Below, one piece after another: positions 9,187-16,891 of a DNA stretch of 64,000 bases (the stretch's first letter is position 1; each line of letters opens with the position of its first letter). Source of the stretch: Thermohalobaculum sp951813525 (lineage in GTDB: Bacteria > Pseudomonadota > Alphaproteobacteria > Rhodobacterales > Rhodobacteraceae); assembly GCA_951813525.2 (NCBI GenBank), contig CATOTJ020000003.1, positions 186,001 to 250,000 of the forward strand, written 5' to 3'. The notes below the pieces were generated by a model that saw nothing but the letters and a program-made list of their open reading frames with translations, had not been told where the DNA came from and made no database searches. A program made the position numbers and the translations under genes.

Positions 9187-10797
9187 TCAGCTACGCATCT
9201 GGTGGCCGCAGTGGCGACAGAACCGCGCCGACACCGGGATCATTTTCCGGCATTCAGAGTTGGCACATTCAACTTCCTGCGCGTCACCGCCGCCGCCTCC
9301 TATACTGCCGACCTGCGCGCCCGAACCGCCGCCCGATCCCTGCGCGACACCGACCGCACCCTGCATCCCGGTTTGGAAAAAGGTCTTGGCCTGGTCGGCC
9401 GAATCCACTCCGGCTTGCTTTACCGAATCGATATGTTCGCGCATCAGCGCCATCTTCTCCGCTGTATCACCGGACTGGGCTTTGGCCTGTTCGACCAGCA
9501 CCTCGGCGACCGCAGGCGAAACGCCGGCATTGATGGCCAGGACCAGTTCGGGCGACATATCGCCCATGGCCTTGAGTTTTGCCAATTCGGCCTGGGCGTC
9601 GGCGTTCTTGGCGTCCAGCTCGCGCCGGGCGTCGCCATCCTTGGCCATCCCGTCAATTTCAACTTCTTGTCTGCGCCCTTCGTTTTCGACATTTTGCAGG
9701 CCGCGCACCGTTTCGATCTGCTGCTTGTGGGCAGCGTCGGAGATCTCCAGTTCCTGCATCTGCTCCAACTTGCCCAGACGAAGACGCTGTTGGGTCTCCA
9801 ACTCCTCGGTATCCAGTTGGATTTTGCGCAGCTCGTTTTGCAGCTTTGCCTTTTCGATATCGCCGGTGGCATTGTCGATCCCGGCTTCGATCGTCGCCAT
9901 GCGCTCGGTGCGCAGCTTGTCGATCTCGTGGTTCAGTGACTTCATCTCGGCGACGCGGACACCGGTGTCGTGCGCGTCGTTGAACGTCAGTTCCTGGTTC
10001 AGCACCATCGTGCGCAGCTCGTCCTCGCTGGCCGATTTGATCTTCTCCTCGTCCAACTCGGTGCTGATTTGCAGGGCCGTTACGTCGGCCGACCGCGCAA
10101 CTTCGCGCTTCAGGGCGGCATGGCCGGCATCTTGCCGGGCTTGCTCGCGCTCCATATCGCGCTGTTCCATGGCCGCGATTTCTTCGGCATTGAATTCCCA
10201 ACGCAGCGACGCGGCGCGTACCATCAGGCCCAGATCGCCCGCGACGCGCTCGACTTCCTTCATGACCTCGGCCTGGATTTTATCCTGGATCATCGTCGAT
10301 CCGCGGATCTCCTCGGCGTCGACCTGGCCGATCACGGCCTCCAGCACACGGTCACCGATATGGGGGGCAATCCGGTCCAGCACTTCACCCTTATAGACGG
10401 CGGAGTGTTCGCGCATCAGACCCAAAACGCCGCCCGGGCGTTCCGGGTTGATCTGCAATTCGAACGTGATCTCACCGGCGACCGGCACCTTGTCGCGGGA
10501 AACCGCGCCAATGCCCATCACCTGTTGAAACGGCTTGAGATCGGCGATCAACAGACGCAGCGCGTGTTTGCCGCCGATGGCGTCTTTGATCGACCGCCAG
10601 AAGCCACCCATGCTGAAATTTCCACCGGCGCCCGCCGATACGACTTTACCGTCGCGGATCACCATGCCCATCAGATCCGGCGACACGGCCAGACGCTTTT
10701 CCAGGACACCTTTGAAGTCTTCCAACGAGACGAATTCACCCAGTAGCTCGTCGTCGGATAGCTGAATGTTATGTGCGCTCAAGGTCCCTACTCCCAA
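9187..10797 (-). CDS. SPFH/Band-7-like protein with long coiled coil and C-terminal zinc ribbon
   Basis: A 536-residue protein. Residues from about 10 to 200 look like an SPFH/prohibitin core of the soluble bacterial type related to viral 'virion core' proteins (GEITFELQINPERPGGVLGLM, LDRIAPHIGDRVLEAVIGQV, LGLMVRAASLRWEF). From about 205 to 430 comes a highly charged heptad-rich coiled coil, then a Gly-rich linker (GSGGGSGAQVGSIGGGGG) and a zinc ribbon with C511, C516, C527 and C530. There is no transmembrane helix. SPFH proteins form rings or membrane microdomains; here the zinc ribbon may recruit the other zinc-module proteins of the cluster. The start could be internal (TTG codons nearby). 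Confidence 0.8.
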   Translation of the reverse strand: MGVGTLSAHNIQLSDDELLGEFVSLEDFKGVLEKRLAVSPDLMGMVIRDGKVVSAGAGGNFSMGGFWRSIKDAIGGKHALRLLIADLKPFQQVMGIGAVSRDKVPVAGEITFELQINPERPGGVLGLMREHSAVYKGEVLDRIAPHIGDRVLEAVIGQVDAEEIRGSTMIQDKIQAEVMKEVERVAGDLGLMVRAASLRWEFNAEEIAAMEQRDMEREQARQDAGHAALKREVARSADVTALQISTELDEEKIKSASEDELRTMVLNQELTFNDAHDTGVRVAEMKSLNHEIDKLRTERMATIEAGIDNATGDIEKAKLQNELRKIQLDTEELETQQRLRLGKLEQMQELEISDAAHKQQIETVRGLQNVENEGRRQEVEIDGMAKDGDARRELDAKNADAQAELAKLKAMGDMSPELVLAINAGVSPAVAEVLVEQAKAQSGDTAEKMALMREHIDSVKQAGVDSADQAKTFFQTGMQGAVGVAQGSGGGSGAQVGSIGGGGGDAQEVECANSECRKMIPVSARFCRHCGHQMRS

Positions 10798-10833
10798 ATT
10801 TGTTCGCCTGCCGGGCGGGCCCGGCCAGACCGG

Positions 10834-11343
10834 TCATGCGGTGCGCAACGACCGATAGAAATTGAAGCCGACGATGCAGATGACCGCCACCGCGACCGTA
10901 AAGCCGACGGGATATTTAGAAATCAGCGCCGTCAGGTTGTCCCAGGCGCTGTACTTCTTGACCGCCTCGTCATAGGCCTCGACCCGCATCAGCGCGCCGA
11001 CAATGCCAGTCGCCAAGCTGGCGATCGCCAGCGTGATGGTCAGCGCCTTTGCCAGCAAACAGCATTTGTGCGCCGCCTTGTCCGCGGGCGGGGCATCGCG
11101 CTCGGCGACATATCTGTCGAATGCCTCGCCGCCATTCAGCGCGGCCTGGCGCTTTTCATGGTCTACTTTCAGAAAGTCCGGCTGGACATCCGTCTGATCC
11201 ACCTTCTGCATGTCCGTCAGGTTAAGCGACTTGGCACGCAACGTTTTATAGATCCACAGCAGTAACCAAAGGATCGCAAAGACAATCAGCGCCGTGGTCG
11301 CCCAGAAAAGTATCGTGTCCAATGTTTCGGCGTTCACATCCAT
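10834..11343 (-). CDS. Three-helix inner-membrane protein, first gene of the kinase/FHA/SPFH/protease cluster
   Basis: A 169-residue protein with predicted hydrophobic helices at about 9-32, 96-118 and 144-163. A polar cytoplasmic-looking loop of about 60 residues between helices 1 and 2 contains DMQKVDQTDVQPDFLKVDHEKRQ. I do not recognise a family. Its stop is 36 bp before the SPFH start and all genes run the same way, so it probably heads the operon and may be the membrane anchor or sensor. The 260-bp divergent gap to the oxidoreductase at 11606 should hold the promoters. Function unknown. Confidence 0.75.
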   Translation of the reverse strand: MDVNAETLDTILFWATTALIVFAILWLLLWIYKTLRAKSLNLTDMQKVDQTDVQPDFLKVDHEKRQAALNGGEAFDRYVAERDAPPADKAAHKCCLLAKALTITLAIASLATGIVGALMRVEAYDEAVKKYSAWDNLTALISKYPVGFTVAVAVICIVGFNFYRSLRTA

Positions 11344-11605
11344 CCCCCAAACTAGGCGGGCAATTGCCTTGAAAATCGTGTTTGCAAGTGCCCCTCTCGC
11401 TGAAAATTGTCTCGCACCCGGATTGAGACGTCAAGCGCCCGCTGAAAGATGACCGGATTACCGTGCTCTATACGGCGAGCCCGGGATTGGCGCCGCAACC
11501 CTGCATTGCGGCACGGATCTGCCCCTTCCTTCTGAACGGCGCATCGGTATATCTGTCGCGCCCGGCGCGGCCATCCGATTGGCCAACGATGACGAAGGAT
11601 GCCCG

Positions 11606-12655
11606 ATGAAAACCAGCCAACCTTCGCCCGTTCGGATCGGATTGATCGGTGCGGGCGTCATCGGGCGCAAACATCTGGAGAAAATCTCGAACGATCCCGC
11701 GGCGCAATTGGTCGGGATTGCCGATCCGCTGCCGGCAGGTGCCGATCTGGCGATAGCCCAAGGGGTCCCGCATTTTCACGATGTCACGGCAATGCTGTCG
11801 GCTGTCTCTCCCGACGGCGTCGTTGTTGCCACACCGACTGAGTTTCACCTGGAGCCGGTCCTGGCGGCGCTGCAAGCCGGTGCCCATGTGCTGGTCGAAA
11901 AGCCCATCACCGCGACCGATGATGAGGCGGCCAAGATTATTGCGGCATCGCAGCACGCCGGGCGCCATGTTCTGGTCGGGCATCACCGTCGCTATTATCC
12001 CGTGCTGGCGCGCGCGCGCGAAATCCTGACCGGGGGCGAGATTGGCAATCTGGTCGCGGTGCATGGGCATTGGACGTTGCTGAAGGAAGGCCGCGGCTAT
12101 TGGGACCCGAATTGGCGAAAGCGCCGCGGCGCGGGTCCGGTCCTGACCAATCTGATCCACGAATTTGACACACTTCGGTTTCTGTGCGGTGAGATCGCGA
12201 CAATCCAGGCCGAGATTTCCACGAGCGTGCGCCGGTGGAAAAAGGAAGATGCCGCCGCGGTCACCATGACCTTCGCCAATGGCGCTATCGGGACATTCCT
12301 GTTGTCGGACGGATCGCCGTCGCCCTGGGCGTGGGAGTTGGCGACCGGCGAGAACGAGGCGTTTCCCGCCAGCTTTCGCAACACGCACCGGTTCATGGGA
12401 ACCGAGGGGGCATTGGAATTCCCCGATCTCGCGATCTGGCGCCAGTCTGAGGGCACTGGATGGAACAATCCCATCGGCCGAACTGAAATCGCGGTGGAAG
12501 CAGCAGACGCCTATGACCGCCAGTGCGCCCATTTTTGCGCGGTTATCAGGGGACAGGCATCGCCGATCATCACGGCCGAGGACGGCGCCCGCAGTCTGCG
12601 CGCCGTCACCGCGGTCTTCGAGGCCGCCGAAACCGGGCGAAGGGTGACATTGTGA
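11606..12655 (+). CDS. Gfo/Idh/MocA-family oxidoreductase
   Basis: An NAD(P)-dependent sugar- or polyol-type dehydrogenase of 349 residues. The N-terminal Rossmann motif reads GLIGAGVIGRKH and the family EKPI motif is present (HVLVEKPITATDDEA). The C-terminal alpha/beta domain contains LIHEFDTLRFL, which supplies substrate-site residues. I chose ATG 11606, with an AAGGA-like site upstream, over the in-frame TTG at 11579. Its TGA stop overlaps the GTG start of aroE (GTGA), so the two are translationally coupled. That suggests action on a cyclitol, quinate- or shikimate-like compound, but the substrate cannot be read from sequence. Confidence 0.88.
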   Translation: MKTSQPSPVRIGLIGAGVIGRKHLEKISNDPAAQLVGIADPLPAGADLAIAQGVPHFHDVTAMLSAVSPDGVVVATPTEFHLEPVLAALQAGAHVLVEKPITATDDEAAKIIAASQHAGRHVLVGHHRRYYPVLARAREILTGGEIGNLVAVHGHWTLLKEGRGYWDPNWRKRRGAGPVLTNLIHEFDTLRFLCGEIATIQAEISTSVRRWKKEDAAAVTMTFANGAIGTFLLSDGSPSPWAWELATGENEAFPASFRNTHRFMGTEGALEFPDLAIWRQSEGTGWNNPIGRTEIAVEAADAYDRQCAHFCAVIRGQASPIITAEDGARSLRAVTAVFEAAETGRRVTL

Positions 12656-13473
12656 CGGACCGATATGCCGTTTTCGGCAACCCTGTTGTCCATTCCAAGT
12701 CACCGCAAATACATGCGGCCTTTGCCTGTCAGACCGGACAGGATCTGGACTATGGGCTGGTCGAGGCACCGTTGGGCGGATTCGCAGACGCGCTGGCCGA
12801 CTTCGTCACCGCAGGTGGTCGCGGCTGCAACATCACAGTGCCCTTCAAGATCGATGCTTTCGAGGCCGCGACCGAAACCCGTCCGGGGGCTGAACAGGCC
12901 GGTGCCTCGAACTGCCTGAAGCTTCAAGACGGGCGGATCATTGCCGAAAACTTCGACGGAATTGGCCTGTTGAAGGACATCGAACAAAACCTTTCGACGC
13001 CTTTGGCCGGAAAGCGGGTTCTGCTGTTGGGAGCAGGCGGTGCGACGCGCGGTGTTTTGGTGCCCTTCCTCTCGGCGTCACCAGCGCAGGTGACAATCGC
13101 CAACCGCACGGCGTCAAAAGCCGCCGATCTGGCGCAGGGTTTCAGCGCGCACGGGCCGATCGAGGGCATTGGCTATAACGCCCTGGCGGGCCAGGCCTTC
13201 GACATTGTTGTGAACGGCACGTCCGCCAGCCTGAACGGCGACCGGCTGCCCCTGCCCGATGGCCTTTTTGCGCCCGGCGCGTTGGCCTATGAAATGGTCT
13301 ACGCCAAGGGCCTGACACCATTTCTGAATCAGGCCCGGGCTGGCGGCGTTACCAATCTCGCTGACGGCGTCGGAATGCTGGTCGAACAGGCAGCAGAGGC
13401 GTTTGCCTGGTGGCGCGGCATCCGCCCGGAAACCGCCGCCGTGATCCGCGACATAACCGTGCCGCTCACATAG
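12652..13473 (+). CDS. aroE: Shikimate dehydrogenase family protein
   Basis: Reduces 3-dehydroshikimate or oxidises shikimate/quinate. The 273-residue chain has the shikimate-binding serines (VFGNPVVHSKSPQIH, Ser15 and Ser17), the catalytic Lys66 (NITVPFKIDAF), Asp102 (ENFDGIGLL), the cofactor loop GAGGATRG near residue 127, and a late LVEQAAEAF segment. The start is the GTG at 12652, which overlaps the upstream TGA; an earlier opening of the frame lies inside the oxidoreductase. The pairing with an oxidoreductase rather than with usual housekeeping neighbours hints at a second, possibly catabolic, copy. That is an inference. Confidence 0.9.
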   Translation: MTDRYAVFGNPVVHSKSPQIHAAFACQTGQDLDYGLVEAPLGGFADALADFVTAGGRGCNITVPFKIDAFEAATETRPGAEQAGASNCLKLQDGRIIAENFDGIGLLKDIEQNLSTPLAGKRVLLLGAGGATRGVLVPFLSASPAQVTIANRTASKAADLAQGFSAHGPIEGIGYNALAGQAFDIVVNGTSASLNGDRLPLPDGLFAPGALAYEMVYAKGLTPFLNQARAGGVTNLADGVGMLVEQAAEAFAWWRGIRPETAAVIRDITVPLT

Positions 13474-13595
13474 CAATCCTTGCGGCCTCGAACAGTGCCA
13501 ATTTTTCGCCCGACAAGCCGCGCTTGACACCGTGAATTCAGCGATTCCGGGTCTCGACGGCCACAACGGACAAATGATGGCTAAGGTCGTGTCGT

Positions 13596-13672
13596 TGGCG
13601 ACCCCTCCAGGACTCGAACCCGGAACCTGCGGATTAGAAGTCCGCTGCTCTATCCAGTTGAGCTAAGGGGCC
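13596..13672 (-). tRNA. tRNA-Arg (anticodon TCT)
   Basis: The minus strand folds as a complete tRNA. Acceptor GGCCCCT pairs with AGGGGTC, the D arm reads TAGCTCAACTGGATAGAGC, and the anticodon arm GCGGACTTCTAATCCGC exposes TCT. The T arm is CCGGGTTCGAGTCCTGG, and a CCA is encoded at the 3' end (13596-13598). It lies between aroE and the NYN gene. No integrase or direct repeat of its 3' end was noticed nearby. Confidence 0.97.
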
Positions 13673-13970
13673 TGTTCAACGGCGTCGCTGCACGGTTTTC
13701 AACGAAACGATTTGCCCGTCAAGTCGCAATCCATGTCGACGGGCGTTCAGCCTATAGCTGGTTTGTGCGGACAGCGAAAGAAATCGCAATGTCGACGGTG
13801 CGGCAGCGCCGGACGCCACCGGGGGCCCATTATGGCGGTCTGGAGCTAGTGCTCGGATCGGTCGGGCGACCGAAACGCCGGTTTCAACTGCTGTCCGCCG
13901 CGCCCCGCACGATCGGCGAGCAGTACGCGCGGCCATTGACGCAGACCGCCCGCACAGCCACCATCGCGCC

Positions 13971-14687
13971 ATGCAGAACCAATCATCAGAACCGCAAGGA
14001 CGCCAACCCGTATTGGCCGTTCTGATCGATGCCGACAACATGCCGGCAAAATACGCAGACGCCGTCCTGAAGGAGGCCGCAACAATCGGCGAACCGGCCC
14101 TGCGCCGTGTCTATGGTGACTGGTCCAGCGATTTGCTGAAATCCTGGGTGCCCCGCATTCGCGAACTGGGTCTGGTTGCTCATCAGGCATCGGCCAATAC
14201 CCGCGGCAAGAACGCATCCGACATCCAGTTGGTAATCGACGCCATGGACATCCTGCATTCCGGGCGTTTCGACGGTTTTGTCCTGGTGTCGTCGGACAGC
14301 GATTTCACGGCGCTGGCCAACCGGCTGCGCGAAGACGGCAGGCTGGTGATCGGGATCGGGGAAAAGAAGGCGCCTGATGCGCTGCGCAATGTCTGCAACC
14401 GGTTCATCTTTATCGAAAACCTTTTCGAGGAACCGGCCGGTAGCAATAAGAAGGCCAAAGATGCGCCATTGCAGGCCATTCCGCTGTTCATCGAAGCGAT
14501 GCAGGCCATCGATCAGGAAGACGAATGGTACAGGTTGGGTCAGCTTGGCCAGGCAATCAGCGCGGCGCATCCCGATTTCGACACCCGTACCTATGGAACA
14601 CAAAAACTGAGCGATCTGGTCAAACAACTCGCCCGGTTCGAGACGCGGCGCGAGGGCAATCAGCTGTTCGTGCGCGACAAGGCTTAA
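13971..14687 (+). CDS. NYN-domain (PIN-like) RNase with C-terminal OST-HTH/LOTUS-like domain
   Basis: A 238-residue protein whose first part is a LabA/DUF88-type NYN domain. The acidic nuclease residues are visible as LIDADNMP (Asp20, Asp22), KNASDIQLVIDAMD and LVSSDSDFT. The C-terminal part (about 165-235) has a helical winged-helix look (LFIEAMQAI, WYRLGQLGQAI, TYGTQKLSDLV, NQLFVRD) matching the LOTUS/OST-HTH module that often follows NYN domains and binds RNA. It probably acts in RNA turnover or surveillance in the cytoplasm. It stands alone between the tRNA gene and convergent minus-strand genes. Confidence 0.88.
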   Translation: MQNQSSEPQGRQPVLAVLIDADNMPAKYADAVLKEAATIGEPALRRVYGDWSSDLLKSWVPRIRELGLVAHQASANTRGKNASDIQLVIDAMDILHSGRFDGFVLVSSDSDFTALANRLREDGRLVIGIGEKKAPDALRNVCNRFIFIENLFEEPAGSNKKAKDAPLQAIPLFIEAMQAIDQEDEWYRLGQLGQAISAAHPDFDTRTYGTQKLSDLVKQLARFETRREGNQLFVRDKA

Positions 14688-14816
14688 GGGACGGGCCTTG
14701 GTCTGCGATTTGGCCGCGATGTGGCCGGGATGCCGTCGCTCTTTGGCAAGCGGGCGCTCTGCCCCCCAAGCGGCCTGCCGTCCGCCGCCCCCGGGGAATT
14801 TTCGAACCAGATAGGA

Positions 14817-15041
14817 TCAGCGCCCGGCCTTAACCTCGGCCAGCACGAAAAGCCGCATAGCGCTGGCCAGGGAAGCCGGGGGCGTGCGCCCGGCATCCAG
14901 TTCGGCGGCGAGCGCGTTGACGGAAAGGCCCCTGCCCGCGGCCAGACGGCAAAATTCGTCCCAGAACGGCGCCTCCAGCGAAACCGATGTCCGGTGACCC
15001 TGCAAGGTCAGCGAGCGTTTGACCGGCCGGTTATCCGTCAT
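14817..15041 (-). CDS. Ribbon-helix-helix domain protein
   Basis: A 74-residue protein (MTDNRPVKRSLTLQG...) with the strand-helix-helix pattern of the RHH_4 family: HRTSVSLEAPFWDEF, then LAAGRGLSVNALAAEL. These are small dimeric DNA-binding proteins. I placed the start at 15041, overlapping the end of the DUF4169 gene by 11 bp; longer in-frame openings exist upstream. DUF4169 and RHH genes commonly sit together near fumC in this class of bacteria, and fumC is 1.8 kb away here. Confidence 0.8.
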   Translation of the reverse strand: MTDNRPVKRSLTLQGHRTSVSLEAPFWDEFCRLAAGRGLSVNALAAELDAGRTPPASLASAMRLFVLAEVKAGR

Positions 15042-15270
15042 CGACTGCATCCGGCGCGTCGGGGTACCCGCCGTCCCGCGCGCCGCCGGGCCCATCCTCG
15101 CGGCGGTGGCCTTGGTGCAGACGCTCGATCCGGCTGTTCTCGGCCTCGGTCAATTGGCGTTGTTCTTTGGTTCGTCCGTGGCGGTACGCGTTGTCATCTG
15201 CCTCGGCTTTTGCGGCCGCGCGGGCCTTGCGTTTGCGTGCGCTGCGCAAATTGATTATTCGGGCGTTCAC
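15031..15270 (-). CDS. DUF4169 family small basic protein
   Basis: A 79-residue, highly charged protein (NARIINLRSARKRKARAAA, then AEADDNAYRHGRTKEQR) with the arrangement of the DUF4169 family, whose role is unknown. The tail is Gly/Asp-rich. It overlaps the following ribbon-helix-helix gene by 11 bp, so the two should be translated from one message. No hydrophobic segment is present, so it is cytoplasmic. Confidence 0.8.
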   Translation of the reverse strand: MNARIINLRSARKRKARAAAKAEADDNAYRHGRTKEQRQLTEAENSRIERLHQGHRREDGPGGARDGGYPDAPDAVDDG

Positions 15271-15333
15271 GAAGCCTCCACCATGTTTGGGGCATCATGT
15301 GCCTAGCGTAGCGAGAGTGGGAGAACAATCGAC

Positions 15334-15768
15334 TTGCCGTCACTCGACCGGGCATACGGACTACGGGGCGCGGCCATCGCGCTGGGCATGGCGTGCGTCG
15401 CCGGCGGCGTGCAGGGCGTGCTGGCCTGGCAGTTCGATCATCTGGCCGTGAAAATCGTCGTCGGGCTGTCGGGGACCCTTGTGCTGATCATGGCGGGCGC
15501 GATCTCGGCGCGCCAATCGCTGACCTCGGCGCTTGGGCTTGGGTTGATGATGGGTGCGGGCTTTTTCCTGGCGCGCTGGATCGGCTGGGCTCTGATGGAT
15601 GGTGGCTTTGGCGCGGCGCTGGACTTTTTGGCGACCGGCCCGCCGGGCTGGCCTGCCTGGCTCGATGCGCGCGGGATCAGCGGGTTCTGGAAATTCGAGG
15701 CCGTGTCGATGTTCGTGCCAGCGCTTCTTGGCTGCTATTTCGGGCAGGAGCGGGCGGAAACCGCGTGA
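15334..15768 (+). CDS. Small multi-pass membrane protein of unknown function
   Basis: A 144-residue protein with about four hydrophobic segments (GAAIALGMACVAGGVQGVLA, IVVGLSGTLVLIMAGAI, LGLGLMMGAGFFLARWIG, and a final VPALLGCYFG). I used TTG 15334 because a GGGAGA site lies at suitable spacing; an internal ATG at 15388 is the alternative and would cut the first helix. It is divergent from DUF4169 and interrupts the usual fumC neighbourhood. I do not recognise the family. Confidence 0.6.
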   Translation: MPSLDRAYGLRGAAIALGMACVAGGVQGVLAWQFDHLAVKIVVGLSGTLVLIMAGAISARQSLTSALGLGLMMGAGFFLARWIGWALMDGGFGAALDFLATGPPGWPAWLDARGISGFWKFEAVSMFVPALLGCYFGQERAETA

Positions 15769-15855
15769 TCACCCACACTCTGAACGACCTGCCGCATTGC
15801 ACGCCGTGGCGCGATAGGGTCTGATCGGCACCGATCAAAGATGGAGAGAACTGTA

Positions 15856-16350
15856 ATGCGTCTGCCCTTGTTTATTGCCGCTGCCCTGATGGCAGCCCCG
15901 GCCCTGGCCGACGGCCTGCAACTTCCCGATCCCGCGCCGGATGGCGCGGCGGTTATGGCGTGTGTGACAAACGGCGGCATCACGGACGAGCAGCGTCTCG
16001 CCTGTAGCGAGCCGATTTTCGAGCTTTGCCGCACCGAGGCCGAAGCTGCCTATCCCGACGAGCACTGGCGCGTCATTCACCTGCACTGCGCCCAGCGCGA
16101 GCACAATGCCTGGGATGTCGTGCTGAACGCCGCCTATCGCGACCTGAAACCAAAGGCCGAGGCCGAGGGGCTGGGCGATGCCCTGAAGACGACCCAGCGC
16201 AATTGGATCGCCTATCGCGACGCAAATTGCTCGTGGAAAGAACCCATTCTCTTTGGCAACAACGCCGACTTGGACAAACCGACCTGCCTGAAGCTGATGA
16301 CCGCCCGGCGCGCGGTCGAACTGCTGGACGATCTGGCGTACTTTCCCTAG
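15856..16350 (+). CDS. Secreted DUF1311/LprI-like protein
   Basis: A 164-residue protein beginning with a clear signal peptide (MRLPLFIAAALMAAPALADG), hence periplasmic. The mature part has paired cysteines (VMACVTNGGI, LACSEPIFELC) and the late family segment QRNWIAYRDANCSWK followed by KPTCLKLMTARRAVEL. This is typical of the DUF1311 family that includes the lysozyme-inhibitor LprI. An upstream ATG at 15841 overlaps the GGAGAG Shine-Dalgarno, so 15856 is the better start. The stop lies 4 bp before a copy of the dispersed repeat. Confidence 0.78.
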   Translation: MRLPLFIAAALMAAPALADGLQLPDPAPDGAAVMACVTNGGITDEQRLACSEPIFELCRTEAEAAYPDEHWRVIHLHCAQREHNAWDVVLNAAYRDLKPKAEAEGLGDALKTTQRNWIAYRDANCSWKEPILFGNNADLDKPTCLKLMTARRAVELLDDLAYFP

Positions 16351-16353
16351 GGC

Positions 16354-16430
16354 GCGTTCCAACCCGAAAGACTCGGGTCAAGCGTTCCAGGTTGTTGAGA
16401 GGCCCCATATTCAGGGCGCCTGATCGCGAC
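16354..16430 (+). repeat. Dispersed repeat, copy A
   Basis: An intergenic stretch of about 77 bp that matches two other places in the window (20516-20592 in reverse, 26882-26967). Shared blocks in order are GCGTT(T/C)C, AACCCGA with a later CGGGTC forming a short inverted pair, AGCG, a T/A-rich spacer, GGCCCC, and finally GCGCCTGA. It lies between convergent genes immediately after the LprI-like stop codon. Confidence 0.7.
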
Positions 16431-16450
16431 TTTCAGGGCCGGAAGAAACC

Positions 16451-16891
16451 CTATCCGTCCAAGCGCTTTTCGTAATGCACCCGCGACAGTCCCTTGCCCT
16501 CGGTCCTGCCGACTTCACGGTAACCTAGAGCCGGGTAGAGTGTCAGGTTCGCGGTCATGTGAACATTGGTATAAAGTACCACGCGAGCAAATCCGCGCCG
16601 CGCGCCTTCCGCCTCGGCAAACCGGATCAAGGCCCCGCCATGGCCCTGTCCCTGCGCATCGGGTGCGATCGCGACATTCTCGATCAGCCAGTCCTCGCCC
16701 TGCGGCCGGGCAACGATATAGCCAGCAGCCGGATCGCCGACGACCCAGACCGCGCTGTCGGCAATATCGGCGGCAAAGTCCTGCAACAGAGGCGGCGGCT
16801 CGAACCCGATGGCCGCGACGTAAGGCATATAGGCCGCGCGCGCGATCTCGCGCAGCTGGTCCGTATCGGCGGGCGCGCCGGGCCGGATCAT
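16451..16891 (-). CDS. GNAT family N-acetyltransferase
   Basis: A 146-residue acetyl-CoA-dependent transferase. The acetyl-CoA binding segment is visible as IENVAIAPDAQGQGHGGALIRFAEA with the Q-x-x-G-x-G loop, and strand beta5 and the end segment appear as VVLYTNVHMTANLTLYPALGYREVGR. The start overlaps the fumC stop by 4 bp (ATGA), so it is translationally coupled to fumarase. The substrate is not predictable from the sequence. Confidence 0.88.
   Translation of the reverse strand: MIRPGAPADTDQLREIARAAYMPYVAAIGFEPPPLLQDFAADIADSAVWVVGDPAAGYIVARPQGEDWLIENVAIAPDAQGQGHGGALIRFAEAEGARRGFARVVLYTNVHMTANLTLYPALGYREVGRTEGKGLSRVHYEKRLDG

Noticed and set aside
13596..13970. A genomic island inserted at the tRNA-Arg gene
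   Set aside because: No integrase, no direct repeat of the tRNA 3' end and no composition shift were noticed beside it.
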